NCBI GenBank assembly: GCA_022655215.1
Contig: JALCUE010000003.1
Location: 62,001-126,000, forward strand
Origin: Atopobiaceae bacterium
Lineage (GTDB): Bacteria > Actinomycetota > Coriobacteriia > Coriobacteriales > Atopobiaceae
Reading direction: 5' to 3'
Length of the DNA: 64,000 nt
The number at the start of each line of letters is the position of its first letter. Positions within the stretch are counted from its first letter, which is position 1. Position numbers and translations under genes: made by a program. Below, one piece after another: positions 1-8,397 of this stretch. The notes below the pieces were generated by a model that saw only the letters and a program-made list of their open reading frames with translations, was not told the origin of the DNA and searched no databases.

Positions 1-546
1 CAGGACCAGGCGTTCTCGAGAGGTATGACCGTCACCAGGTCCGGCATGCAGGCTCTGACGGAAGAGGGGGGTGCCTACGTCGCGTCCGACATCAGCGATG
101 CGCTCCCCAGGGTGAACAGCACGAAGAGCGACGGCATCCACGGTCGTTACGGCCTGACCTCGACGTCCTATGAGGTCATCATCAGTGGCGCGTTGGCCTA
201 TGCCGATGACACGGAGACGTCGTTCCTCGATGCGGACACCTTCGTGTCGTCATCCACCGGCTCGACCTTCACCGTCTTCGGCAAGCGTGCGGCCCGAGGT
301 CCCTTGCACTATGCGCGATCGGCTGTCACGGGAGGCTGGCTCTACACGATGGGCTCGTCCATCTACGACGACGACATCCTGGTCCTGCGCGCGACTCGCC
401 TGGAGAGCCCCAGCCCCACGCCGGAGCCTGAGCCGGAACCCGAGCCCGTGAGTGACACCACGGATGGCACCGGTGCGGAGACCCTGCCCGCCACGGGCGA
501 CCAATCGTTGTGGTCGCAGCTCGTTGACCTGTTGATCGGTGCATGA
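1..546 (+). CDS. C-terminal end of a secreted/surface protein, 5' truncated by window edge
   Basis: The reading frame is open from base 1, so the gene starts outside the window; the ATG at 25 is probably internal. The visible 181 codons have no recognised enzyme domain. Near the end there is a Pro-Glu-rich spacer (SPTPEPEPEPEP, about codons 137-150) of the kind that crosses the cell wall, followed by LPATGD, a sortase motif. The tail after LPATG is only about 15 residues (QSLWSQLVDLLIGA) with no clear membrane helix and no basic residues before the stop, so the sorting signal looks degenerate. The metallophosphoesterase gene begins 15 bp downstream in the same direction. Function beyond surface or secreted location is unknown. 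Confidence 0.7.
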   Translation, partial: QDQAFSRGMTVTRSGMQALTEEGGAYVASDISDALPRVNSTKSDGIHGRYGLTSTSYEVIISGALAYADDTETSFLDADTFVSSSTGSTFTVFGKRAARGPLHYARSAVTGGWLYTMGSSIYDDDILVLRATRLESPSPTPEPEPEPEPVSDTTDGTGAETLPATGDQSLWSQLVDLLIGA

Positions 547-561
547 AGCGAAGGAGAGCCA

Positions 562-1761
562 ATGCTTTGGAACGCACACGCCACGGCCGATAGGATCGTC
601 GTCATCAGCGACCTGCACCTCGGTGTGGACGATCGCTTCTCGCAGGATGTCGCGAACCGCGGCCTTCTCGTCGAGTTCATCGAAAGGCTCGTCGAGGTGG
701 GAGACGTCAGGGAGCTGGTGGTCGCAGGCGACCTTCTCGACGAGTGGATCGTGCCCCTGTCCTATCCCGCCCACCATGGCTCGGACGGTTTCTACGAGCG
801 GTGCTGCGCCAACAACCACGTGGTGTTCGAGGCCTTCGCTGCGGCGATGGAGGCCGGCATCAAGGTGGTGTACGTGCCGGGCAACCATGACATGCTGCTT
901 GCCTCGGACGTGCTCGCACAGGCGGCACCGGGGATCGTCCAGGCGAGGGACGCACGTGGCATGGGGACGTACGTCACGGGTGACCGCCATGAGGTGGCGA
1001 TCGAGCATGGCCACCGCTATGACGTGTACTCCGCGCCGGACCCGGTCTCCAACGCGGAGCTCGCCGGCAACGACGACACGCTCCTGCCCCCCGGCTACTT
1101 CTACGCGCGTCTCGGCACCGAATGGGTGGCGGAGGGCCAGCCGGGAAACGTGGTCGACTACCCGAGGGACGTGGCCGAGCCCGACGCCTCCGACACGGAC
1201 CAGCTCGGCGCCTATCTGCACTACAAGATGATGACGGGGTCACTCCTCACCCAGTACACGCCCAACGTCGGGTTCGACGAGGACGTCTTCGAGATGCACA
1301 TCGGCGGCCTCGAGGGCTCCTTCTCGGAGTACGACCTCTGTCCCAGGACGATGGACGACGGCACGATCAGCGCACCCACCCTGTACCGCGACTTCCAGCG
1401 CACGTGGGACGAGCGTCAGAGGGTGAATCACGTCAGGGTGGGGACGCCGTTCATCGAGGCGGCCAAGGGAACCTCCCAAGCCCCCTACTTCCGCGACCAG
1501 GCGAGAAGGCAGTACCTCGACGACGAGCAGGGAGGCATCGAGGTCGTGGCGTTCGGGCACACGCACATCCCCGACTTCCACGACTTCGGCGATGGTCGCC
1601 TCTACGTGAACAGCGGTACGTGGATAGACCACAACCTGGACGCTGGCTCGACGCGGACCTTCGCGGTCATCACGACGGGAGCCGCCGACACGGCGGAGCT
1701 GTTCAGCTACGTGCCAGGAGGCTCCGCCGTCGACATCACTGCCAGGAGCATGGACGCGTAG
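562..1761 (+). CDS. Calcineurin-like metallophosphoesterase
   Basis: This 399-residue protein has the ordered metal-binding motifs of calcineurin-like phosphoesterases: SDLHLG at about residues 16-21, GDLLDEW near 56, GNHDM near 106, and GHTHIPDF near 333 followed by NSGTW. These residues hold a dinuclear metal centre that hydrolyses phosphomono- or diesters. There is no signal peptide, so it is probably cytoplasmic. The middle third (about 150-310) is a long insertion not assigned to a family, so the substrate is unknown. The ATG at 562 has GAAGGAGAG just upstream. It follows the truncated surface protein and ends at a strong hairpin shared with the convergent gene. Confidence 0.85.
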   Translation: MLWNAHATADRIVVISDLHLGVDDRFSQDVANRGLLVEFIERLVEVGDVRELVVAGDLLDEWIVPLSYPAHHGSDGFYERCCANNHVVFEAFAAAMEAGIKVVYVPGNHDMLLASDVLAQAAPGIVQARDARGMGTYVTGDRHEVAIEHGHRYDVYSAPDPVSNAELAGNDDTLLPPGYFYARLGTEWVAEGQPGNVVDYPRDVAEPDASDTDQLGAYLHYKMMTGSLLTQYTPNVGFDEDVFEMHIGGLEGSFSEYDLCPRTMDDGTISAPTLYRDFQRTWDERQRVNHVRVGTPFIEAAKGTSQAPYFRDQARRQYLDDEQGGIEVVAFGHTHIPDFHDFGDGRLYVNSGTWIDHNLDAGSTRTFAVITTGAADTAELFSYVPGGSAVDITARSMDA

Positions 1762-1812
1762 TCCGCCCCGCGGCGCGTCGCGTTCCGGTCGGATGCATTC
1801 GAGACAAGAAAA

Positions 1813-1844
1813 GAGGCCGGTCCCATCACTTCGGGACCGGCCTC
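1813..1844. terminator. Bidirectional terminator between convergent genes
   Basis: A perfect 12-bp inverted repeat (GAGGCCGGTCCC / GGGACCGGCCTC) surrounds an 8-nt loop. A run of A's on the left gives TTTTCTTG after the hairpin on the minus strand, and TCCTTT follows on the plus strand. It lies between the stops of the phosphoesterase and the InlB-repeat gene. Confidence 0.88.
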
Positions 1845-1875
1845 TCCTTTGCGGATCGGGGATGCCTGGTGCGCG

Positions 1876-4329
1876 CTACCTCGTCGTGCGGCGGACGAGA
1901 AGACCGCAGCCCAGAACGATGATCGATGCCATGCCGGCGAGGGCCGCGAGCGAGCCGTTCGCATCGGCGGTCGTGGGGAGGGCATCGGACGACGTCGGGC
2001 AACTCGTCGAGTCATCGGTAGAGTCGACGGTCGAGTCGGTCGTCGTGCCGGGCGTGTCGGGCGTGGTCGGCGTGACTATGCTCCTGGGTTCGGACTTGGT
2101 CCACTTGGCGTAGAGCGTGATGTCAGCAGTCACAAGCGTGTCGAAGTCATAGGCCTGCGTGCACTCCGTATCCGTGTACCAGCCGCCGAAGACATAACCA
2201 TCTCGCGTGGGATCGTCGGGCTTGGTTACGGTGCCGCCATAGTCCACGGTCTCACTCGCGGGGTCGCCGTCGGAGAAGCTGACCGTGCGCTGCTGGATGA
2301 CCCACTTGGCATACAGCGTGAGGTCGGCGGTCACGGGTGTGTCGAAGTCGTAGGCCTGCGCGCACCCCTCGTCCGTGTACCAGCCGCCGAAGTCGTAGCC
2401 GACACACGTGGGGGCGGTGGGCTCGGAGAGCTTGTCCTCGTACGGGACGCTGGCGGTGGCGTCCACGGTGGAGGCGATCCCGTCGTCGAAGGTCACGACG
2501 TAGTTGTGACGGGACCACTTGGCGTGGAGCGTTAAGTCGTCGGTCACGGGCTTGGCGAAGTCGTAGGCCTGCGTGCACTCGGCATCCGTGTACCAGCCGC
2601 CGAAGTCGTAGCCGTCACGTGTGGGGGCGGAGGGCTCGGCGACGGTGGTGTCATAGTCCACGGTCTCGCTCGTGGGGTCGTTGACGCCGTCGGAGAAGGT
2701 GACCGTTCGCTTCTGGATGACCCACTTGGCGTGGAGCGTGAAGTCCGCCTTCACGCCCTTGTTGAAGTTGTAAGAAGGATCCGTACATGTCTCGTCCGTG
2801 TACCAGCCGCCGAAGTCGTAGCCGTCACGCGTGGGGGCGGTGGGCTCGCTGACCTTGTACTCGTACGGGATGCTGGCGGTGGCGTTCGTGGTGCCGTCTA
2901 TGCCGTCATCGAAGGTCACGATGTAGTAGTGGATGGCCCACTTGGCATAGAGCGTGAAGTCGGAGGTCACGGGCGTGTTGAAGTCGTATTTCTGCGTGCA
3001 CTCCGCATCCGTGTACCAGCCACCGAAGTCGTAGCCGTCAAGCGTGAGGTCGAAGTCGGTGAGCTTCTCCCCGTACGGGACACTATCGACGCCGCCACCG
3101 GATGCGATCCCATAGTTGAAGTCCACGGTGTAGAAGTGACGGGACCACCCTGCATAGAGCGTGAGGTCGGCGTTCACGGGCGTGTCGAAGTTGTAGGCCT
3201 GCGTGAGGCCCGCATCCGTGTACCAGGTGACGTCGTAACCGTCGCGAGTGGGCTCGGTGGGCTTGGCGATCGCCTTGCCCTTCTCGACGAACTTATTGAA
3301 GGATGTGAAGCCCTCTCCTTCGAAGGTCACCTTGACGGATGTATTTACTCCAGCTGCCGCCGCTGCTGCCTCGACCTCCGCGGTGGTCTTATAGAAGATG
3401 CCGTTGACCATACCGGCGGCCTGCGCCTCGGCGTCGGACGTATCCAGCACCGAGTAGGACGTGCCGTTGCTCAGCGCGGCGGATCCCTTGGGCATGTAGG
3501 TCGTGACCGCGGGTGTGTCGAACGTGCCGCCGGTGACGGTGGGCGCCGTGGCACCATCGGTCGTCTTCACGAGAGGGCTGCCATTCGTGACGAACGTGCC
3601 GCCTTTGACAGCCATCTCCTGGCTGTAGTCGCCGTGTGCGAGGCCGAGAAGAGACTGCTCGTCTGTGGCGGGGGTCACCGTCGAGCCCGAGGTGTACGTG
3701 CCGCCCTTGATGGTCGCCTGGCCGTTGACGTCGCACCACACGGCATGGTACTTCGGGCCGGAGGTCACGTCGCAGTCTTTGAGCGTGACGTCGGCGTTGA
3801 CGATGTTGATTCCGCCGTTGGTCGTCGTGATGTTATCAAGGGTCACCTGGTAAGGCGTGGGAGCAGAAGTGTCTTTGATGTCAGCCCAACCGTAGATGTA
3901 CACCGCATAGTCGCCATGGCTGTCGTTCTCGGTGTCCACGTTGATGGTGCCGTTCTTCACCGTGAAGTCATACCCGCAGAACATGAACATCGTACTATGG
4001 TTCTGGTTAGCATTGCCGCCATCGTAATTCCTCGAGGTGAGGGTGTGGCCATTGAGGTCGATGGTCTTGCCGGTCACATCCGGCCACCAGACGTTCTTGT
4101 CGGTCTTTTCCAGAACGCCCGTCATGTCCACGTCGTCATCGAACACGATGGTGCTCACCGTGCTGTCGGCCGCTGCGTCCGCGTACCCAGCTCCGGTCGA
4201 GACGTGGACCGTCGTGCCTGCCCAAGCCTGTGCTGGTGCCACCATGAAGGTGACGAAGACGAACAGTGATGCCATGACTGTCGCAAACGCCAGACTGGCC
4301 GATCTTCCTGAACCCTTGGAACGGTCCAT
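1876..4329 (-). CDS. InlB B-repeat surface protein with non-canonical sorting signal
   Basis: An 817-residue secreted protein. Residues 1-38 form a signal peptide ending near AQAWAG. Residues about 40-330 contain short repetitive segments (NGTINV, ADVTLKDCDV, GGTYTSG, GGTFVTNG, GGTFDTP) typical of a right-handed beta-helix. Residues about 331-745 hold six InlB-type B-repeats, each with GYDFGGWYTD..C and ending LYAKW or LHAKW. The C-terminus has a Ser/Thr linker, LPTTAD at about 781, a hydrophobic helix and RRTTR. This is the sorting-signal layout with Ala in place of the Gly of LPxTG. The start is backed by AGGGGG seven bases upstream. It is probably an adhesin or mucin/host-surface-binding protein displayed on the wall; the ligand cannot be told. 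Confidence 0.85.
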   Translation of the reverse strand: MDRSKGSGRSASLAFATVMASLFVFVTFMVAPAQAWAGTTVHVSTGAGYADAAADSTVSTIVFDDDVDMTGVLEKTDKNVWWPDVTGKTIDLNGHTLTSRNYDGGNANQNHSTMFMFCGYDFTVKNGTINVDTENDSHGDYAVYIYGWADIKDTSAPTPYQVTLDNITTTNGGINIVNADVTLKDCDVTSGPKYHAVWCDVNGQATIKGGTYTSGSTVTPATDEQSLLGLAHGDYSQEMAVKGGTFVTNGSPLVKTTDGATAPTVTGGTFDTPAVTTYMPKGSAALSNGTSYSVLDTSDAEAQAAGMVNGIFYKTTAEVEAAAAAAGVNTSVKVTFEGEGFTSFNKFVEKGKAIAKPTEPTRDGYDVTWYTDAGLTQAYNFDTPVNADLTLYAGWSRHFYTVDFNYGIASGGGVDSVPYGEKLTDFDLTLDGYDFGGWYTDAECTQKYDFNTPVTSDFTLYAKWAIHYYIVTFDDGIDGTTNATASIPYEYKVSEPTAPTRDGYDFGGWYTDETCTDPSYNFNKGVKADFTLHAKWVIQKRTVTFSDGVNDPTSETVDYDTTVAEPSAPTRDGYDFGGWYTDAECTQAYDFAKPVTDDLTLHAKWSRHNYVVTFDDGIASTVDATASVPYEDKLSEPTAPTCVGYDFGGWYTDEGCAQAYDFDTPVTADLTLYAKWVIQQRTVSFSDGDPASETVDYGGTVTKPDDPTRDGYVFGGWYTDTECTQAYDFDTLVTADITLYAKWTKSEPRSIVTPTTPDTPGTTTDSTVDSTDDSTSCPTSSDALPTTADANGSLAALAGMASIIVLGCGLLVRRTTR

Positions 4330-4626
4330 ACGTGCCCCCTTTGACGGAGAATACCTGAAAGAACGCGGAAATCTCCAGTGGTAAAACGATATTTCTCATG
4401 CACAGGCGATAGGATACTACTTTCAGATTCATATCGTTCAGATACCGCAAAAGGTCGATTATCGAATAGGAATGGTCATCGACGTATCCCTTGGTGATCG
4501 CCGGGCCTCGTCCGTCTCGTCTTTCTTTATGGATGACCGCTGCGGACCTCCGTCCCCCTATACTTCTCGACAACAACCGTCCAAGTGTTTGAACACTTCG
4601 ACGAGGATGAGGAGGTCGAGGTCACC
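4330..4626. other. Divergent AT-rich intergenic region with inverted repeats
   Basis: This 297-bp gap separates the minus-strand surface protein from the plus-strand ArsR cassette and is less GC-rich than its surroundings. It has an 8-bp inverted repeat AACGATAT (4385-4392) / ATATCGTT (4431-4438) in the leader of the surface protein gene, and ATGAATCT on the minus strand at 4425-4432. A TATACT box at 4559-4564 is a candidate -10 for the ArsR cassette; its -35 is weak. No gene is supported here. Confidence 0.5.
4583..4598. promoter_or_regulatory. Candidate ArsR operator (7-2-7 palindrome)
   Basis: AAGTGTT-TG-AACACTT is a perfect inverted repeat lying about 20 bases after a TATACT box and 28 bases before the ArsR start. 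Position and symmetry fit an autoregulatory operator; the assignment is inference. Confidence 0.55.
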
Positions 4627-4986
4627 ATGGGGATAACCGAGAAGGACATCGATCGTGTCGCCCATGAGTTCGAGTCATGCCAGAAGGTGCTCACGGCGCT
4701 GGGGGACGAGACCCGCCAACACGTGCTGCTCTCGCTTCTCGCGGGGCCCTGCGAGGGCAGCCGCGTGGTGGACGTGGCCGCAGGGACCAGCCTCTCGCGC
4801 CCGGCCGTGAGCCACCACATGCAGATCCTGAGGGAGGCCGGCATCGTGCGCAGCCGCAAGGAGGGGACCTGCGTCTACTACTACCTCGATCCCGCCGACC
4901 ATGAGATCGGCTCCCTCGTGGAGCTGTTCTCGGACATCCGCCGCATCATGCGCTTCGTCCCCTCGCGAGAGGAGGCCGCGCTATGA
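4627..4986 (+). CDS. ArsR/SmtB-family winged-helix transcriptional regulator
   Basis: A 119-residue protein with the ArsR helix-turn-helix signature: GDETRQHVLLSLL near residue 26, SRPAVSHHMQILREAGIV near 58-75 and the wing EGTCVYYYL near 79. ArsR proteins repress their own operon and let go on binding a metal or small ligand, or on thiol oxidation. There is no CxC metal-site pattern on the recognition helix, so an organic or redox ligand is as likely as a metal. I chose ATG 4627 over GTG 4585 because GTG 4585 lies inside the palindrome and GAGGT precedes 4627. It overlaps the next gene by ATGA and heads a five-gene cassette. Confidence 0.85.
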   Translation: MGITEKDIDRVAHEFESCQKVLTALGDETRQHVLLSLLAGPCEGSRVVDVAAGTSLSRPAVSHHMQILREAGIVRSRKEGTCVYYYLDPADHEIGSLVELFSDIRRIMRFVPSREEAAL

Positions 4987-5861
4987 CGTCCGCCCGCGAC
5001 CTCTCCCTCGGCACCGTCACGGTGCATGCCCTGCACTGCGGGAGCGTGGGGACCGACGAGACCATCCCCGACCGCAGCCGTTCCGCGAACCCACTCGCCT
5101 ACACGGGGGTGCTCCGCGGCGAGCGCCACCGCGTGTGGCTGCCGGTCTACTGCTATCTCATCGAGGCGCCGGCCGGTCGCGTCCTCGTCGACACCTCGTG
5201 GCATACCGACGTCCGCGAGGACCAGCGCAAGGCCCTCTCGTGGGAGCTCAACGTGGCGAGCAAGGCGGTCCTGCCCGCGGGCGAGGCCGTGAGCGAGCAG
5301 CTCGCCCGTCTTGGGCTTGCCCCCTCCGACCTCGACATGGTGTTCCTCACGCATCTGGACGTGGACCATGCGAGCGGCCTCAAGCTGGTATCGTCCGCAC
5401 CTCGCATCTGCTGCAGCCGAGAGGAGCTCGACGCCGCAGGCGCAGGTGGCGTCCGCTACAACCCCCGCCTCTGGGAGGGGGTCGACCTCGAGCCGCTCGA
5501 CCTGGCGGAGACGGGCGAGGGGCCTGAGGGCCGGGGCCTGGACGTGTTCGGTGACGGGAGCGTCCGCATCGTGGAGCTGGCCGGGCACTCGCTTGGCATG
5601 TGCGGCGTCATCGCCGAGGCCGCGGGCCGCTTCGTCCTCATGACGGGTGACGCCTGCTATGACCGGGCCAGCTGGGAGGACCAGCGTCTGCCGGGCATCT
5701 GCGCCGACAGGGACGCGGCCGCCTCGGCGCTCGCCTGGGTGCGCGACCAAGCGGCCGATCCCGCGTGCATCGAGGTTCTCGCCACGCATGACCCTGAAGT
5801 TGTCCCACACGACATCGTGCTGGGAGGGCCTGCGCCCTCCTCGACCGAGACAGGAGACTGA
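4983..5861 (+). CDS. Metallo-beta-lactamase-fold hydrolase (lactonase-like)
   Basis: The 292-residue protein carries HLDVDH at residues 124-129, the zinc-binding HxDxDH of the metallo-beta-lactamase fold, followed by AGHSLG near 201, TGDACYD near 221 and a late ATHDPE near 268. This motif order, and the N-terminal layout ahead of it, match the AttM/AiiA-type N-acyl homoserine lactonase group, which opens lactone rings. A quorum-quenching role is not implied; the group also contains esterases and other hydrolases. Its ATG overlaps the arsR stop, so it is translationally coupled to the regulator and probably induced with it. Confidence 0.8.
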   Translation: MTSARDLSLGTVTVHALHCGSVGTDETIPDRSRSANPLAYTGVLRGERHRVWLPVYCYLIEAPAGRVLVDTSWHTDVREDQRKALSWELNVASKAVLPAGEAVSEQLARLGLAPSDLDMVFLTHLDVDHASGLKLVSSAPRICCSREELDAAGAGGVRYNPRLWEGVDLEPLDLAETGEGPEGRGLDVFGDGSVRIVELAGHSLGMCGVIAEAAGRFVLMTGDACYDRASWEDQRLPGICADRDAAASALAWVRDQAADPACIEVLATHDPEVVPHDIVLGGPAPSSTETGD

Positions 5862-5862
5862 C

Positions 5863-6648
5863 ATGATCTACTTGTTCACGGGAAGCGGGAACTCCCTCTG
5901 GTGCGCCCGCACCCTTGCGGCGGAGCTCGATGAGAGGACCGAGAGCCTCGTCCCCTACAAGGATAAGCCCCTCACCTGCGATGATGAGCTCGTCGGCTTC
6001 GTCATGCCCACGTATATGGGGGACATCCCCTGGCTGGTCAAGAGCATCCTGCTCCAGGCGAGGGTCTCGCCTTCGAGCTACGCGTTCGTCGTCATGACGT
6101 CGAGCGGCGGGGCGAGCGGGAGCTCCTTCGACAACATGGACCGCGCGCTCGTGGGAGCGGGGAGCGGTCTGTCGGCTGCCTTCGACCTGCAGATGCCCGG
6201 CAACTGCGTCGTGAGCACGGACGAGCAGAACGCCGAGCGTCTGGCTGCCGCCCCCGACCACGTCGACGCGATCGCCAGGGCCGTCCGCAGGCGCGAGCGC
6301 ACCTATGAGTCGAAGGGGAAGGGTCCCGAACCGGGCTTCGTGGAGGGTAGCTACTTCTACGGCGAGCACTCACTCAGGCGCCTGACCATGATGAAGGGCT
6401 TCTCGGTGACGGACGCGTGCACGGGGTGCGGTGTCTGCGCGTCGGTGTGCCCCATGGGCAACATCCATGTGGAGGGCGGTCGCGCGGTCCATGGTGACGA
6501 GTGTGCCGCCTGCTACGCCTGCCTCCATTGGTGTCCCGAGCACGCGACCCTGCTCAAGCTTCCCATGCTGAGGAACCGTCCCCAGTACCATCACCCGCAG
6601 GTGAGCCTGGGAGACGTCATCAAGAGCAACGACACGCAAGGTGCCTGA
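5863..6648 (+). CDS. EFR1-family flavodoxin-ferredoxin fusion protein
   Basis: A 261-residue protein with two modules. The N-terminus (MIYLFTGSGNSLWCARTLA) is a flavodoxin-like FMN-binding start with the T-G-S-G-N-S phosphate loop. The C-terminus has two 4Fe-4S motifs, CTGCGVCASVCP near 186 and CAACYACLHWCP near 216. Such proteins shuttle single electrons between ferredoxin-level donors and flavin. The ATG at 5863 follows CAGGAG and begins one base after the previous stop. A paralogue with the same layout lies four genes down the same cassette. The electron partner is not known. Confidence 0.85.
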   Translation: MIYLFTGSGNSLWCARTLAAELDERTESLVPYKDKPLTCDDELVGFVMPTYMGDIPWLVKSILLQARVSPSSYAFVVMTSSGGASGSSFDNMDRALVGAGSGLSAAFDLQMPGNCVVSTDEQNAERLAAAPDHVDAIARAVRRRERTYESKGKGPEPGFVEGSYFYGEHSLRRLTMMKGFSVTDACTGCGVCASVCPMGNIHVEGGRAVHGDECAACYACLHWCPEHATLLKLPMLRNRPQYHHPQVSLGDVIKSNDTQGA

Positions 6649-6691
6649 CGGACGGCACGCCGTGTCGACGCGAGCGGAAGGGAAGCAGGAC

Positions 6692-7540
6692 ATGGTTCAC
6701 GATGGACGTACGTATGACGAGGACTCGCTCCACACGGATGCGCAGGGGATGACGAGACGGCAGACGGTGCTGGTCACGGGTGCTTCGGGAGGGATCGGCA
6801 AGGAGTTCGCCCGCGTGTTCGCGCAGCACGGATTCGACCTGGTGCTCGTTGCCCGGAACGAGGAGAGACTCGAGTCGTTGGCCGGTGAGCTCTCCGATCG
6901 CTACGGGGTCACCGCGAACGTGATCGCTGCCGACCTCTCCGACGAGGCCGCCGCCGAGAGGATCCGGGCCGAGGTCCACGAGCGGGGCATCGTCATCGAC
7001 CAGCTGGTGAACAACGCAGGTGCCGGCAAGCAGATGCGCACCGTCGATGCCGACCCCGACGTCCTTCGCGGCCTCATCCATCTCAACGTCACCAGCGTCA
7101 CGTTGATGTGCCGGCTCTTCGGGGCGGATATGGTCGAACAGGGTCATGGCAGGATCCTCAACGTGTCCTCCATGGGGGCCTTCGTCCCCGATCCCTTCTT
7201 CAACGTGTATGGTCCGACCAAGGCATTCGAGATGAGACTCACGGAGGCGATGCGCGGCGAGCTCGCGGGTACGGGCGTCACCGTGTCCGCGCTGTGCCCC
7301 GGTCCGGTCAAGACCGGGTGGGCCGCGAACGCGGGCAAGGCCGACAGCGGAATGGCCAAGGGTGCCGACCTCATCGCACGTCTCGGCTACGTCGGGATGC
7401 AGCGCGGTCGTCTCATCATCGTGCCGACCATGCTCTACAAGGCGGAGCGCGTCATCCTGGGAGTGCTTCCCGAGGCGGCCAAGGTGGAGGTCATCGGCAG
7501 GTGGCAGATGAGCCTCATCGAGAAGGGGCGGGAGCTCTAG
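6692..7540 (+). CDS. Short-chain dehydrogenase/reductase
   Basis: A 282-residue SDR with TGASGGIG near residue 30 (NAD(P) binding), NNAG near 107, an active-site Ser in NVSSMG, and YGPTK (Tyr-x3-Lys) near 171. The C-terminal region (YKAERVILGVLPEAAKVEVIGRW...) is like SDRs acting on hydrophobic substrates such as 3-oxoacyl or steroid-like compounds. There is an N-terminal extension of about 20 residues; the ATG at 6749 is an alternative start, but 6692 has GGAAGCAGG upstream. It sits between the two EFR1 genes, suggesting a reductive step coupled to them. The substrate is unknown. Confidence 0.83.
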   Translation: MVHDGRTYDEDSLHTDAQGMTRRQTVLVTGASGGIGKEFARVFAQHGFDLVLVARNEERLESLAGELSDRYGVTANVIAADLSDEAAAERIRAEVHERGIVIDQLVNNAGAGKQMRTVDADPDVLRGLIHLNVTSVTLMCRLFGADMVEQGHGRILNVSSMGAFVPDPFFNVYGPTKAFEMRLTEAMRGELAGTGVTVSALCPGPVKTGWAANAGKADSGMAKGADLIARLGYVGMQRGRLIIVPTMLYKAERVILGVLPEAAKVEVIGRWQMSLIEKGREL

Positions 7541-7576
7541 GGAAGACGCGGACTCGGGCAGGGATGGGATGGCCCC

Positions 7577-8344
7577 ATGATCATGTACTTCAGCGCGTCG
7601 GGCAACAGCAGGTTCGTGGCGGAGCGGCTCGCGCACACGACCGGCGACGAGCTCGTCTGCCTCAACGACCGCATCAAGCGCCACGACACGTCGGAGCTCG
7701 TCTCGGATGTGCCGTTCGTGCTGGTGTGCCCCATCTTCGCCTGGCGCGTCCCGCGCATCGTGGCGGAGCACCTCTCTCGCACGACCCTCACCGGAAGCAG
7801 GGAGGCCTATCTGCTGGTCACCACCTGCGGATCGTCCGGCAACGCGGGAGCATGGGCCGAGAGGGACCTCCGAGAGCGCGGGATGACCCTTCTCGGATGG
7901 CACACGTCCTACATGCTGGGCGATTACGTGGCGTTCATGCAGGACCCGGACGTCGCGAGGGCTCCCGCCGTGAACCGTCGCGTCGCGGACGAGCTCGAGG
8001 CCCTGGCGCCGCTCGTCCGGGAGCGTCGTCCGCTGCCGACCCAGGAGGTCACCGTCCTCGACAGGTTCATGAGCCGCTTCGCGAACCCGTTCTTCTACCG
8101 CCACATCATCGGCAGGCCGGGCTTCCATGTGACGGATGCCTGCGTGGGATGCGGCACGTGCGCGGCCGTCTGCCCGCTGAACGATATCGGGATGCACGAT
8201 GGCGGAGACGGTCATGCCGTCCCCGCATGGGGAGACGACTGCACCCATTGCATGGCCTGCGTCCATCGCTGTCCCACCCAGGCGGTGGAATGGCGCGACG
8301 TGACCGTGGGCAAGGCTCGCTACTACAACCGAGGAGAGATGTAG
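7577..8344 (+). CDS. EFR1-family flavodoxin-ferredoxin fusion protein, second copy
   Basis: A 255-residue paralogue of the EFR1 protein at 5863. The flavodoxin-like start is MIMYFSASGNSRFVAERLA, and the two ferredoxin clusters are CVGCGTCAAVCP near 192 and CTHCMACVHRCP near 222. Between them and the flavin module is a helical segment (about 115-185). It is the last gene of the ArsR cassette and ends 53 bp from the stop of the convergent dehydratase-activator gene. A second, non-identical copy suggests each serves a different partner or half-reaction rather than simple dosage. Confidence 0.85.
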   Translation: MIMYFSASGNSRFVAERLAHTTGDELVCLNDRIKRHDTSELVSDVPFVLVCPIFAWRVPRIVAEHLSRTTLTGSREAYLLVTTCGSSGNAGAWAERDLRERGMTLLGWHTSYMLGDYVAFMQDPDVARAPAVNRRVADELEALAPLVRERRPLPTQEVTVLDRFMSRFANPFFYRHIIGRPGFHVTDACVGCGTCAAVCPLNDIGMHDGGDGHAVPAWGDDCTHCMACVHRCPTQAVEWRDVTVGKARYYNRGEM

Positions 8345-8397
8345 GGCTCCTGACCTGACACGTTGACCTGGCCGTGTCCGGCCGTGTGGCCCTCTCC

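Noticed and set aside
4585-4626. Upstream GTG start for the ArsR gene
   Set aside because: GTG lies inside the palindrome and has no ribosome site; ATG 4627 is better.
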